A stretch of 64,000 nt of DNA from Salinispora oceanensis (GCF_000383575.1 NZ_KB911579.1:4363424-4427423); one strand, 5' to 3'; counted from the stretch's first letter, positions 9,301 through 17,831 are shown. The notes: generated by a model from the sequence alone, not told the origin. Made by a program: numbers and translations.

Positions 9301-10672
9301 AGTGACCGTCGATTCGATGGTGTCCCTCGTCTCGGCGCATCCCTGGGTCGCCGCGGCACGCGCCACAACAGACGATTCCATCGCGGTGTGGCCCGAGCCC
9401 GCCGCCACCCTCGCCGGTCCCGAACCCGGGCCCCTACTGCGGGAGCACCTCGATCACTGGGCAGAGGTGTACGACTGGGTGTACCAGGAGGCCGTCGGGC
9501 GACACTCGGACGACCTGGATCTGTCCGGCTGGCGTGCCTCGGACACCGGCCAGCCCTTGCCGATCGAACACATGCGGGAATGGCTGAACTGCACTGTCAG
9601 CTTGGTTCTCGCCCAACGGCCGCGACGCGTCCTGGAGATCGGCTGCGGCACCGGCCTGCTCGCGCACCGCCTGCATCCGAACCTGCGTGGCTACGTGGGC
9701 ACCGACGTGGCGCCGGCGGCGGTACAGCGACTCGGGGAAGCAGACCTGCCCGGTACCGCGTTTGTCCGGGCCGCCGCACACGAAACCGCGACCGACAGGG
9801 TGCGGGAGGCCATGGACCATGCCTTCGGCCGGGGCCTTGCGCCAGAGTGCGTTCTGCTGAACTCCGTCACCCAGTGCTTTCCCGGGCTCGGCTATCTGGC
9901 CGAGGTGCTACGGCAGGCACTGGCCGTGGTGGCCGACGGGGGCACGGTGATCGTCGGCGACATTCGGCACAGCGATCTCCTGACCGCGCACTTCACGTGG
10001 CTGGAGCAGTCTCGCAACCCCGGCATCGGCGGGGACGACCTGCAAACCCGGATACGAGCGGCAATCACCGCGGATGAGGAACTGTCGTTTGCGCCCAGGG
10101 CCGTCGCGGGGTTGCTCACGGCGCAGGGGCGGCCGGTACGGATGAGCCTGCACGCGCGCACCATGGAACAGGACACGGAGCTGACCCGCTACCGTTACGA
10201 CATTGTCCTGCACGTCGGCGCCGGCACGCCGGAGGCGCCCACACCGGTCCGGACGATCCCCTGGTCGGAGCAGCTCGGTGTAGACCTGGCCACGCCGCTT
10301 CGGGTGGCGTCTTCCGACGATCCGATCGTCGTCTCCGGCATCCCCAACGCGTTGTTGAGCGATGCGCCGACGGCGGTCACGCCCCACGCTCTCCGCCACG
10401 CCGTACGCGAACTGGACGCCGCGGTACTGCTCGACCCGGACGACCCCCGGCTGCTGGCCGTCGCCGCGCCCGCCGCCGGTGGGCTGCTGGCCCTAGAGGA
10501 CCTCGTCGGTAGCGGACCGGAGAACGGACCCGAGGCACACGAGCCGCTCGCCGGCTTCGTACGCCGCCGGCTGCCGGAGGTGCTGCGTGACCACCTGCGG
10601 CGGCAGATGCCGGGAGCTCGGCCACCCAGGATCGTGGTGGCTGACGACTGCGACGGCAGGGGAGCACGGTGA
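9290..10672 (+). CDS. Free-standing NRPS-type methyltransferase, remnant of an interrupted adenylation domain
   Basis: A 460-residue protein. The GTG at 9290 is supported by GGAGG at 9279-9283. The core is the methyltransferase that NRPSs carry inside adenylation domains: HLDHWAEVYDWVY, then LSGWRASDTGQPLPIEHMREW, then the SAM motif VLEIGCGTGLL (about residues 113-123). The first 45 residues (VEVTVDSMVSLVSAHPWV) resemble the A8 region of an A domain. The last 45 (LPEVLRDHLRRQMPG) resemble its A9-A10 end, without the usual GK lysine. The large A core is absent. It probably methylates a carrier-bound intermediate in trans. In PchE/HMWP2, related embedded domains act as epimerases, so that role is an alternative. 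Confidence 0.82.
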   Translation: MPVEVTVDSMVSLVSAHPWVAAARATTDDSIAVWPEPAATLAGPEPGPLLREHLDHWAEVYDWVYQEAVGRHSDDLDLSGWRASDTGQPLPIEHMREWLNCTVSLVLAQRPRRVLEIGCGTGLLAHRLHPNLRGYVGTDVAPAAVQRLGEADLPGTAFVRAAAHETATDRVREAMDHAFGRGLAPECVLLNSVTQCFPGLGYLAEVLRQALAVVADGGTVIVGDIRHSDLLTAHFTWLEQSRNPGIGGDDLQTRIRAAITADEELSFAPRAVAGLLTAQGRPVRMSLHARTMEQDTELTRYRYDIVLHVGAGTPEAPTPVRTIPWSEQLGVDLATPLRVASSDDPIVVSGIPNALLSDAPTAVTPHALRHAVRELDAAVLLDPDDPRLLAVAAPAAGGLLALEDLVGSGPENGPEAHEPLAGFVRRRLPEVLRDHLRRQMPGARPPRIVVADDCDGRGAR

Positions 10673-12084
10673 GCGGTCCGCCGGTCGACGCCTTGGCGGA
10701 CCTTCCCGGGGTGGGCGCCTGGCAGTGGGTTCCCGGCCCCCAACGGCCGACCCTGTTGGTTGCTCCCAACCTGCCCGGCACCGACGGACGGACGAAACCG
10801 GCCGCGGAACAGGCGGTCGTTGACGAGGCGGCGGTGGCCGGAGACGCCGCCGTGGCCGGCGCCGACCTGTCCTCGCTTCCTCAGCTGAGCCGGCTGATGG
10901 ACGAGGTCGCCCTGCTCGCGATGGCCCGGGTGCTGTACCGGGCGCGGCTCTTCCGCGACGGCGCGAAACATGACACCGGACAGGTGCTGGACATGTTGCG
11001 GGTCGCACCGCGACATGCCTGGATCGTACGCCGATGGCTGTCCACGCTGGTGACCGAGGGAAGGCTCCGGTATGACCGGGCCAGCGGCCGCTACCACGAT
11101 CTCGTCGCGCCGGACCGCGTCGGGTACGCCCGTGCCCGGCGGGAGCTGGACGAGGCGCGTCGCGGCCTTGGCTATCCACCGTCGATGACGCGGTTCTTCG
11201 TGGCTACGGCCGAACGGCTGCCGGCCCTGCTGCGGGATGAGGCCGGGGTGCAGGAACTGCTGTTCCCGGATGGTTCCACCGACACCGCCGAGGGCAACTA
11301 TCGGGACAACCTACCCAGCCGTTGGGTCAACCACGCGGCGGCGGCGCTGGTTGCTGGCCGCACCCACGGTTCAAACCATCCACTGCGGATGCTGGAGGTG
11401 GGCGCCGGGATCGGGGCGACCACCCGACCGGTGCTCGAGGCGTTGTCCGGGACCGAGCTGGACTATCTGTTCACCGATGTGTCGCGTTTCTTCCTCACGT
11501 CGGCCCGCACGCTCCTCGGAGACCGGCCGGGGTTGCGGTTCGGCCTGTTCGACATCAACCTGCCGCCGGTCGCCCCAGAGTTCACGCCCGGCTCCCGAGA
11601 CGTCATCCTCGCCGCGAACGTCCTCCACAACGCTCGCCACATCGGCCGGGCGCTGGCCGCACTGCGGGAACTGCTGGCCCCGGACGGGCTGCTGGTGCTC
11701 GTCGAATCCTGCCGCGAGCACTACCAGGCGCTCACCTCCATGTACCTACTCATGTCTCCATCCGCCGAGGAACAACGCTGGTTCACCGATGTACGAGCCG
11801 GACAGGACCGGGTGTTCCTCAGCCCAGCCGAGTGGGTCGACCAACTGGACGCGGCCGGCTTCGATCCGCTGCCGGTCCTGCCCGGCGACAAGCATCCACT
11901 GGCTGACGCGGGACAGCGGGTGATCGTCGGTCGGGCTCGATCCGGTGTCCGGCGTCCGGATCCCGTGCTTGTCGAAGCGGCCCTCGCGGCCCGGTTGCCG
12001 CCACCCGATCGCCCCGAACGGATCCACGCCGTGGACCGTGTCATGTCCGCCCCGAACACTGTCTCGATCGGAGTATCTCGTTGA
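10669..12084 (+). CDS. Free-standing PKS/NRPS-type C-methyltransferase
   Basis: A 471-residue class I SAM methyltransferase that resembles the methyltransferase domains of PKS and thiazoline NRPS modules. A winged-helix-like segment (RHAWIVRRWLSTLVTEGRL) precedes the family signature ELLFPDGSTDTAEGNYRDN and the SAM motif MLEVGAGIGATT (about residues 238-252). The GTG start has GGGGAG at 10659-10664 and overlaps the previous stop as GTGA. The megasynthase in this operon has no methyltransferase domain between AT and KR, so this enzyme is the likely trans-acting supplier of C-methyl groups, as in the gem-dimethyl step of yersiniabactin. The substrate is inferred. Confidence 0.82.
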   Translation: MSGPPVDALADLPGVGAWQWVPGPQRPTLLVAPNLPGTDGRTKPAAEQAVVDEAAVAGDAAVAGADLSSLPQLSRLMDEVALLAMARVLYRARLFRDGAKHDTGQVLDMLRVAPRHAWIVRRWLSTLVTEGRLRYDRASGRYHDLVAPDRVGYARARRELDEARRGLGYPPSMTRFFVATAERLPALLRDEAGVQELLFPDGSTDTAEGNYRDNLPSRWVNHAAAALVAGRTHGSNHPLRMLEVGAGIGATTRPVLEALSGTELDYLFTDVSRFFLTSARTLLGDRPGLRFGLFDINLPPVAPEFTPGSRDVILAANVLHNARHIGRALAALRELLAPDGLLVLVESCREHYQALTSMYLLMSPSAEEQRWFTDVRAGQDRVFLSPAEWVDQLDAAGFDPLPVLPGDKHPLADAGQRVIVGRARSGVRRPDPVLVEAALAARLPPPDRPERIHAVDRVMSAPNTVSIGVSR

Positions 12085-14093
12085 CCGACCCCGCCGATAC
12101 CACCAGTCCCACCGCACTCGTCGATGCCGTACGCGGTGTCTGGGCCGATGTCCTGGATGTCGACGTGACCGCTGTCCCGGCCGATGCCAGTTTCCTCAGC
12201 CTCGGCGGTGATTCCGTCCTGACCGTACGGATGGCGGCGTTGGTCCGGCAACGGCTCGGGGTGGCCCTGGCCCTGGCCGACGTCCGCGTTGAGCACAGCC
12301 CAGCCCAGCTGGCCGCCCTCATCCAGGAGCGCGGCACCGCCACGGGCGGCGTGCGCGCGCTGCCGCTGAACCTCAAGCGCCGAGACGACCCCGAAGCCCC
12401 GTTCCCGCTTCTTCCGCTGCAACAGGGCTACTTCGTCGGCCAGCAGGACGGATGGGAGCTTTCCTACCGGTCGGCCCACCACTATGTCGACATCGGCCTG
12501 GAAGATATCGAAAGCGACGAGGTTGCCGAGGCGTTACAGGATGCGCTGGAGCGGCTCGCCGAGCACCAGGCGGTGCTGCGCGCGCGGATCCTGCCCGACG
12601 GTCGGCAACGGATCCTGCCCCTGGACGATCCGGAGGCGATACCGGTGCTGCGGGTGACCGACCTCAGCACGGCCGGCGCGGAGGAGATCGCCGAAAGGCT
12701 GGCCGCCATTCGCCGCGAGATGAGCACCGACGGTCCGGATCCGACCCGAGGATGCGGTCTGGACATGCGGCTGACCCTGCTTCCGGGGGCCAAGGCACGG
12801 CTGCACTCCTCGACCAGCCTGATGATTGTCGACGGCTGGTCGTCGGGAGTCTTCTACCGCGATTTGTTTGCCCTGGTCACCGATCAGAATGCGATGCTCA
12901 CACCGCTGGATGTCGACTTCGGTGACTACGCCGTGACCCTGGATGGGCTGTCCGAGACCGAGTCGTGGCGGGCCGACCGTGACTGGTGGTGGAATCGGCT
13001 CGATGGCCTTCCGCTTCCTCCCGCCCTGCCGTTGATCGCCGACCCGGCCGACGTCCGACCGGCCCTGATGGGCGCGCGGCAGGCGGTCCTGGACGCGGAC
13101 CGGTGGGCCACCCTGCGGGAACACTGCAGTCGACATGGGGTCACCCCATCCGCGGCGATGTTCGCCGTCTTCTCCACCGCCCTGGCCCGCACCTGCGGAC
13201 ACCGCCGATTCCTACTCAACACCCTGCAGCTGAACCGCCTTCCGCTACACCCGGACGTGCCACGGCTGGTTGGGGCCTTCTCCTCCACCATGCTCGTACC
13301 AGTGGAGCTGCCGGCGTCGGCGACCTTCTCCGACCTCGCGGTCCGCGCCCAGCGCGACATCGGGGACGCTATGGCGCACAACCTGGTGACCGGTGTGGAG
13401 GTCTCCCGTGAACTCGGACGGCGTCGTGACACCAGAAGGCCGGTGGCTCCGGTGGTCTTCCAGAGCACATTGGGGGTCGACGCCGCGCTTGGTAGTGAGG
13501 TACCCCGGGCGGCCGGGCCGTTGGGCTCCATCGACCTGTCCAGCCACTACCAGCAGCTACGGACCCCGCAGGTGGCGCTCGAGGTTCGGCTGTTTGAGCT
13601 ACGGGACGAGCTGGTGGTCGTGTTCTCCCTGGTGGAGGAGCTCTTCGAAGCCTCGGACGTGGACCGGATGTTCGAGGAGGTCATGGCCATGGTGGAGTCG
13701 CTCGTCGAGGCAGACCAGTGGGCCGCTCCGGTCGACCTGCCGGGTTCGGTGGATGCGCCCGAGCAGGGCCCCTCGCTCGCCCGGCTGTCCGTGCCGACCG
13801 CACCGACCGGGCCGGTCGACGAACCCGGCCCACCGCGGGACGACCTTGAACGGGTGATCGCAGAAAAGTGGACGGTGCTGCTCGGCTGCGGGGTGCCGGA
13901 CCGGGCCGCGAACTTCTTCGGGCTCGGTGGGGACTCGTTGCTCGCGGTACGAATGCTCGGGGCCCTTGCCCGGGAGGAGATCGGGCGGGTGACACCACGT
14001 CGGTTCCTCGACCATCCCACCGTGGCGGGGCTCGCCAGCGCTGTCCGTGAGCCGGCCGAAGCCGCCGGCCAGAACGTCGGCATCGGATCGTGA
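12081..14093 (+). CDS. NRPS protein PCP-Cy-PCP
   Basis: A 670-residue protein with a carrier domain (Ser45 in LGGDS), a condensation/heterocyclization domain (about residues 105-560) and a second carrier domain (Ser619 in LGGDS). This equals the C-terminal end of HMWP2 (PCP1-Cy2-PCP2), without its adenylation domain. The Cy core motif reads S246-L-M-I-V-D251-G-W-S254, so the first Asp of DxxxxDxxS is Ser. The TTG start overlaps the previous stop as TTGA and has GGAG at 12070-12073. No A domain exists in the window, so amino acids must be loaded by an enzyme encoded outside it. Confidence 0.88.
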   Translation: MTDPADTTSPTALVDAVRGVWADVLDVDVTAVPADASFLSLGGDSVLTVRMAALVRQRLGVALALADVRVEHSPAQLAALIQERGTATGGVRALPLNLKRRDDPEAPFPLLPLQQGYFVGQQDGWELSYRSAHHYVDIGLEDIESDEVAEALQDALERLAEHQAVLRARILPDGRQRILPLDDPEAIPVLRVTDLSTAGAEEIAERLAAIRREMSTDGPDPTRGCGLDMRLTLLPGAKARLHSSTSLMIVDGWSSGVFYRDLFALVTDQNAMLTPLDVDFGDYAVTLDGLSETESWRADRDWWWNRLDGLPLPPALPLIADPADVRPALMGARQAVLDADRWATLREHCSRHGVTPSAAMFAVFSTALARTCGHRRFLLNTLQLNRLPLHPDVPRLVGAFSSTMLVPVELPASATFSDLAVRAQRDIGDAMAHNLVTGVEVSRELGRRRDTRRPVAPVVFQSTLGVDAALGSEVPRAAGPLGSIDLSSHYQQLRTPQVALEVRLFELRDELVVVFSLVEELFEASDVDRMFEEVMAMVESLVEADQWAAPVDLPGSVDAPEQGPSLARLSVPTAPTGPVDEPGPPRDDLERVIAEKWTVLLGCGVPDRAANFFGLGGDSLLAVRMLGALAREEIGRVTPRRFLDHPTVAGLASAVREPAEAAGQNVGIGS

Positions 14094-14134
14094 ACGGAGC
14101 CGTGGCGGGGCGTTCCGCCCCGCCACGGCCGTTC
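14092..14134. terminator. Bidirectional hairpin terminator
   Basis: A perfect 14-bp stem (14099-14112 with 14116-14129) around a 3-base loop, with a further 5 bp beyond a two-base bulge (14092-14096 with 14130-14134). It begins at the stop of the PCP-Cy-PCP gene and lies between two convergent genes, so it likely ends the biosynthetic operon and the opposing flavoprotein transcript. Confidence 0.8.
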
Positions 14135-14155
14135 GGATAGCACGCCGTTCCAGCG

Positions 14156-15097
14156 CTATGGCTGTTCTGCCGCCGTGGCGCCGGTCAGCCCGGCATCCTC
14201 CCGGAACAGTTCCTGGTCCAGCCAGACCGCGGCGCGCGCGCCGTCCGCAGCGCCCGTGATGACGAACGTCAGCGCGTCGGGCAGTGCGGCCAGTCGGGCG
14301 GTGTCCCCGGCGGCGTACACACCCGGCACGGAGGTCCGTTGGAACTCGTCGACGCGTACGCAACCGTCCGGCAGGAGTTCGCACCCGAGCTGCTCAGCCA
14401 GGGCAGAGTGCTGACGGGTGGGCGCCCGGTGGTACACGGCCTGCCGTTCGAGCACGGTGCCGTCGGCGAAGACCAGCCGCAGGTCACCTTCCTCCCCGTC
14501 GATCCGGATGACATGCTCGGTGCGGACGGGGATGCCAGCGGCGGCGAGCCGGCTCACGGCCGGCTCCGGTACGGGATGCCCGTTCGTGCAGACAACGACA
14601 TCGTCACTGAACCGGTCGGCGACGTACAGCGCCTGCATCACCTGCGGCAGTTCGTGCCCGAGCACCGCGAGGGTCATGCCCCGGGTCTCGTAGCCGTGGC
14701 AGAAGGGACAGTGGAAGACGCCGCGCCCGAAGCGGGCAGCAAGTCCGTCGACGGCGTCGGTGAGATCGACCTGCCCTGTCGCAAGGACCAGCTTGCGGGT
14801 CCGGTGGGTCTCGCCGCCCGCCAGTCCCACGGTAAATCCGTCCTTGGCGGGCGTGATGCTGTCAACCTGACCTATCCGCAGCTCCACGCTCGGGTACGCC
14901 GAGAGTTCCGCTCGGCCCGCCTTGCGCAGTTCGGCCGGGGAAAAGCCGTCCCGGCTGAGGAACATGTGCATTTCGGACGCCGGTGCGTTACGCGGGCGAT
15001 CACTGTCCACAACCAGCACCTGCCGGCGCTGCCGGCCCGACACCAGAGCGGCGTTGAGACCGGCCGGCCCCCCGCCCACCACGATCACGTCGTACAC
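14156..15097 (-). CDS. Thioredoxin-reductase-like FAD/NAD(P)H oxidoreductase with CxxC
   Basis: A 313-residue two-dinucleotide-fold flavoprotein. The FAD motif is VVGGGPAGLNAAL at the N-terminus, the redox pair is CPFCHGYE (about residue 135), and the C-terminal FAD motif is VPGVYAAGDTA. The length fits low-molecular-weight TrxR and GliT/HlmI-like dithiol oxidases. GTG 15097 has AGGAGG five bases upstream. It is transcribed away from the saccharopine-dehydrogenase-like gene, with a candidate Zur box between them. It might act on a thiol or thiazoline of the metallophore, or be a general disulfide reductase. The sequence does not decide. Confidence 0.85.
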   Translation of the reverse strand: MYDVIVVGGGPAGLNAALVSGRQRRQVLVVDSDRPRNAPASEMHMFLSRDGFSPAELRKAGRAELSAYPSVELRIGQVDSITPAKDGFTVGLAGGETHRTRKLVLATGQVDLTDAVDGLAARFGRGVFHCPFCHGYETRGMTLAVLGHELPQVMQALYVADRFSDDVVVCTNGHPVPEPAVSRLAAAGIPVRTEHVIRIDGEEGDLRLVFADGTVLERQAVYHRAPTRQHSALAEQLGCELLPDGCVRVDEFQRTSVPGVYAAGDTARLAALPDALTFVITGAADGARAAVWLDQELFREDAGLTGATAAEQP

Positions 15098-15139
15098 GGA
15101 ATCCTCCTCACCGGCAGCGCCGGCACTCGCGTTCTAAAC

Positions 15140-15160
15140 GAAAATGACAATAGTTATCAT
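15140..15160. promoter_or_regulatory. Candidate Zur/Fur-family operator in a divergent promoter
   Basis: Bases 15144-15160 read ATGACAATAGTTATCAT, an imperfect palindrome centred on 15152, preceded by GAAA. The AT-rich form resembles actinobacterial Zur boxes built on TGAAAATGATTTTCA and stands out in this GC-rich sequence. It lies 43 bases before the flavoprotein start and 39 bases before the saccharopine-dehydrogenase-like start, so one regulator could control both. The Zur identity is inferred from similarity to known boxes; Fur is an alternative. Confidence 0.6.
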
Positions 15161-15198
15161 CTAGGTCGGTAGCTAGTGCCCAGGGAAAGGTCTCCACG

Positions 15199-16314
15199 AT
15201 GAGCCGCATCACGACGATCGGTGTTCTCGGCGGCTACGGAGCCGTTGGTGGCGCGGTCGTGCGCCGCCTGCACCAGAGCGCGGCCGCGCCACTCCTTGTC
15301 GCCGGTCGCGACCTCGGCCGGGCCGAGAAGCTCGTCCGCTCGTTGGATGCGAGCGGCACCCTCGCCGAGCCGGTGGCGGTCGACCTTGCTGATCCGGCCG
15401 CGCTCGACCGATTCGCGGCGCGGTGTGACCTCCTCGTCAACTGCGCCGGTCCGTCGTACCAGGTTCTCGACACGGTCGCCCGAGCGGCGCTGCGCAACGG
15501 CGCCAACTACGTTGACGCCGCCGGCGACGACCCCACCTTCCTGCGTCTGAACACCGGCGGTGACGCGCGCGAGTGGCTGGCCGCCGGGAGGGTCGCCCTG
15601 TTGTCCGCGGGGGCGCTCCCGGGGCTGTCCGGGCTCCTGCCGCGCCACCTGGCCACCACCGTCGGACGGGTCAGCCGGCTCGACGCATACCTTGGCGGAG
15701 TGGCACCGCTGTCCCCGGCAGCGGCCGGAGACGTACTGCTCAGTCGTGGACCCGAGCACGGCATACCCGGGGCGGGCTGGCGGGACGGCGTCGTCCGGGA
15801 ACGCAGCCTCGAGCCCCGCCGCGGCCTGCTACTCACCGGATTCCCCCAACCGGTGGACGCCTTCCCCTTTCTGTCCACCGAGGCGGTCCGACTCGCTCGC
15901 GCGCTCCAGATCGGCGAGGTCAACTGGTACACCGCTTTCGGCGGTGACCGGCTACCCGAGCAACTGGCACTAGCCTGGGCCCTCGGCGATACAGCTACAT
16001 CAGAGATCGTCGATGCGGCGGCCGAGGACGTACGTCGGTATGGCACGTGGTACGGCCAGGAGTTCCACCTCTGGGCCGGCAGCGACGCCGAGTCGACTCC
16101 GTACGTCCTTTCGCTGGCCTGCGAAGACTCCTATGAACTCAGCGGATTCATGGCCGCCGCGGCGGCTACCGCGGTGCTCCGGGGCCAGGCACCCATGGGA
16201 GTGCACTTCGCGGCCGACGTGCTCAGGCCCACCGAGATCTTCCAGGCGCTCACCGTGGACCCCGTGGCGAAGATCAGCCTTGATGGACCAGACGTACCGG
16301 CTCCGTCACATTGA
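15199..16314 (+). CDS. Saccharopine dehydrogenase-like NADP-binding protein
   Basis: A 371-residue protein with an N-terminal Rossmann fold: IGVLGGYGAVGGAVVRRL, then LLVAGRDLGRAEKL and CDLLVNCAGPSYQVL. These are hallmarks of the saccharopine dehydrogenase NADP-binding family. The start ATG follows GGAAAGG at 15183-15189. Its Zur-like promoter and closeness to the thiazoline NRPS operon suggest a reduction in metallophore assembly. It is not of the Gfo/Idh/MocA type used by Irp3 or PchG thiazolinyl imine reductases, so it may be an analogue or an opine-type dehydrogenase. The reaction is inferred. Confidence 0.75.
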   Translation: MSRITTIGVLGGYGAVGGAVVRRLHQSAAAPLLVAGRDLGRAEKLVRSLDASGTLAEPVAVDLADPAALDRFAARCDLLVNCAGPSYQVLDTVARAALRNGANYVDAAGDDPTFLRLNTGGDAREWLAAGRVALLSAGALPGLSGLLPRHLATTVGRVSRLDAYLGGVAPLSPAAAGDVLLSRGPEHGIPGAGWRDGVVRERSLEPRRGLLLTGFPQPVDAFPFLSTEAVRLARALQIGEVNWYTAFGGDRLPEQLALAWALGDTATSEIVDAAAEDVRRYGTWYGQEFHLWAGSDAESTPYVLSLACEDSYELSGFMAAAAATAVLRGQAPMGVHFAADVLRPTEIFQALTVDPVAKISLDGPDVPAPSH

Positions 16315-16638
16315 CACTCCGCACGACATCCCGTCCATCTGGGGCTTACCGAGAGCCGTACGGACATGTGGCCTTTCGAGGTGCCATCGGACCGGGACGC
16401 GAGCGGGGTTCCACCTACTGGCTCTACCCGTGTAGCCGGCGATCTTCGGCTTGCCGGACCTGCTGGGCGATTTCTCGCGACTGACGTGGCACTCGATCGC
16501 GTCGGCGTTCGCTGTGGTGTGGTGCGGAGGCCAGTTGCGGCAAAAAGGCCAGTGCTATTCGTATTTGCGACACACGACGACTCACTTTCCCCAACGGATG
16601 ACGAGTGCTCTACGGAAGAGCCGGTGCCCTTGTTGGAG
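16315..16638. other. Non-coding stretch
   Basis: About 320 bases between the saccharopine-dehydrogenase-like gene and a strong hairpin. Short frames here have no ribosome-binding site and no recognisable protein features. Nothing else was found. Confidence 0.5.
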
Positions 16639-16680
16639 CGCCGCGTAAGGGCGTTGGGTTGGCAACGCCGTTACGCGGCG
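16639..16680. terminator. Bidirectional hairpin terminator
   Basis: Bases 16639-16648 pair perfectly with 16671-16680, and 16650-16656 with 16663-16669, leaving one G-G mismatch and the loop GGTTGG. The hairpin sits eleven bases past the stop of the MerR-PP2C gene and downstream of the convergent gene ending at 16314, so it can serve both strands. Confidence 0.8.
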
Positions 16681-16690
16681 ACGGGGCGCC

Positions 16691-17758
16691 CTACGCGGCG
16701 ATGATGTCGGCGACGACGCAGGCGATGTTGTCCGGCGCGCCGGCCGCGTAGGCCAGGTCGATCAGCCGTTGTGCGGTTGACTCGGGGTCACCGGACTCGG
16801 CGAGGGCGGTGTGCAGGTCGCTTCGGCCGATGACGGCGGACAGGCCGTCGGAGCAGAGCAGGTAGCGGTCACCGGCCACGGCGGTACGCAGCGCCAGGTC
16901 GGCTTCAACGGGCTGGCTGCCACCACCGAGCGCGCGGGTGAGCAGTGCGCGCTGCGGGTGGGCGGCAGCCTCCTGGGGACTGAGCTTGCCGTACTCGACC
17001 TGGCTCTGTACCCAGGTGTGGTCCTGGGTGAGCTGCGCGAGTTCACCGCCGCGGAGCAGGTAGACGCGGGTGTCGCCGATGTGCACCAAGGCTAGTTGCG
17101 TGCCGCGACGCAGCAGCGCGGTCAGGGTGGTGGCCGGCTGGTTGTCGTCGGTGCTGGTGGCGTGCACCGCGCGATCGACGTCGTCGATGGTTGTGGCCAA
17201 CATGGCGAGCAGGTCAACGGCGGGCCGGTCGGTCAGTTCGAGCGCCTTGAGCGCGTTGACGGCTGCGCTACTGGCGGTGGCGCCGGCGCCCCGGGTGCCG
17301 TCGGCGACGGCCAGTAGCTGGTCACTGGCGTAGGCGACGTCCTCGTTGCTGTCGCGCCCGATGCCCTGGTCGCAGCGGACTGCGTAGCGGATGGTCGGGG
17401 TGGGGTTGGTTGCGGACATGGTGCCGCCCTCCTGGGACAGGTGTGCGACGAGGCGGGCGACGTGGTGTGCGCGGTTCGCGGTGTCGGCGGTGACCTGCTG
17501 CCAGTAGTCGGTTACCGCACGGGCTGCCGCGTCCGGCTCCAGGTCGCACACGGTACGGATGTCGGCCAGCGGCATGCCGATGCGGCGTAACTGGGCGATC
17601 AGTCGAGCATGCGCCAACTGCTCCGGGTCGTAGAACCGGTAGCCGGACTCGGGATCGACCGCCGCGGGCGGCAGCAGCCCCACCTCGTCGTACAGGCGCA
17701 ACGCCTTCGGGGTCAGCCGCGCCGCCCGGGCGAACGCGCCGATCGTCAGCAGCTCCAC
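16691..17758 (-). CDS. MerR-type DNA-binding domain fused to a PP2C protein phosphatase
   Basis: A 355-residue protein. Residues 1-110 are a MerR regulator: helix-turn-helix LTIGAFARAARLTPKALRLY, wing GYRFYDPEQLAHA, dimerization helix. Residues 120-355 are a PP2C Ser/Thr phosphatase with metal-binding signatures GRDSNED, VADGTRGAG, LLCSDGLS and APDNIACVV, so it looks catalytically intact. GTG 17758 is chosen because AGGAGG lies upstream and the MerR motif begins directly; the frame extends 20 codons further upstream without a site. The protein may link a phospho-protein signal to transcription. Its own promoter region holds a palindrome (17810-17826). Target genes are unknown; the surface-protein locus is divergent from it. 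Confidence 0.85.
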   Translation of the reverse strand: MELLTIGAFARAARLTPKALRLYDEVGLLPPAAVDPESGYRFYDPEQLAHARLIAQLRRIGMPLADIRTVCDLEPDAAARAVTDYWQQVTADTANRAHHVARLVAHLSQEGGTMSATNPTPTIRYAVRCDQGIGRDSNEDVAYASDQLLAVADGTRGAGATASSAAVNALKALELTDRPAVDLLAMLATTIDDVDRAVHATSTDDNQPATTLTALLRRGTQLALVHIGDTRVYLLRGGELAQLTQDHTWVQSQVEYGKLSPQEAAAHPQRALLTRALGGGSQPVEADLALRTAVAGDRYLLCSDGLSAVIGRSDLHTALAESGDPESTAQRLIDLAYAAGAPDNIACVVADIIAA

Positions 17759-17809
17759 GGTGTCATCCTCCTCGCACCGGCCGGGTGGCCGGCACGGACC
17801 ACGGTGCTG

Positions 17810-17831
17810 CTTGCCCAAGGGGCAAGGTCAA
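17810..17831 (-). promoter_or_regulatory. Candidate MerR-type operator and -35 element
   Basis: On the minus strand TTGACC (17831-17826) is followed at once by the 7-3-7 palindrome CTTGCCC-CTT-GGGCAAG. A palindrome just downstream of the -35 box is the usual MerR-family layout, and the MerR-PP2C gene begins about 50 bases downstream. The matching -10 box is poor, so this is tentative. Autoregulation is inferred. Confidence 0.45.

Noticed and set aside
15140..15160. Iron regulator (IdeR/DmdR) box at the divergent promoter
   Set aside because: IdeR boxes follow TTAGGTTAGGCTAACCTAA. This element lacks that pattern and fits Zur/Fur better.
16366..16704. A 112-codon frame before the MerR-PP2C terminator
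   Set aside because: It runs through the terminator hairpin, has no ribosome-binding site and no protein features.
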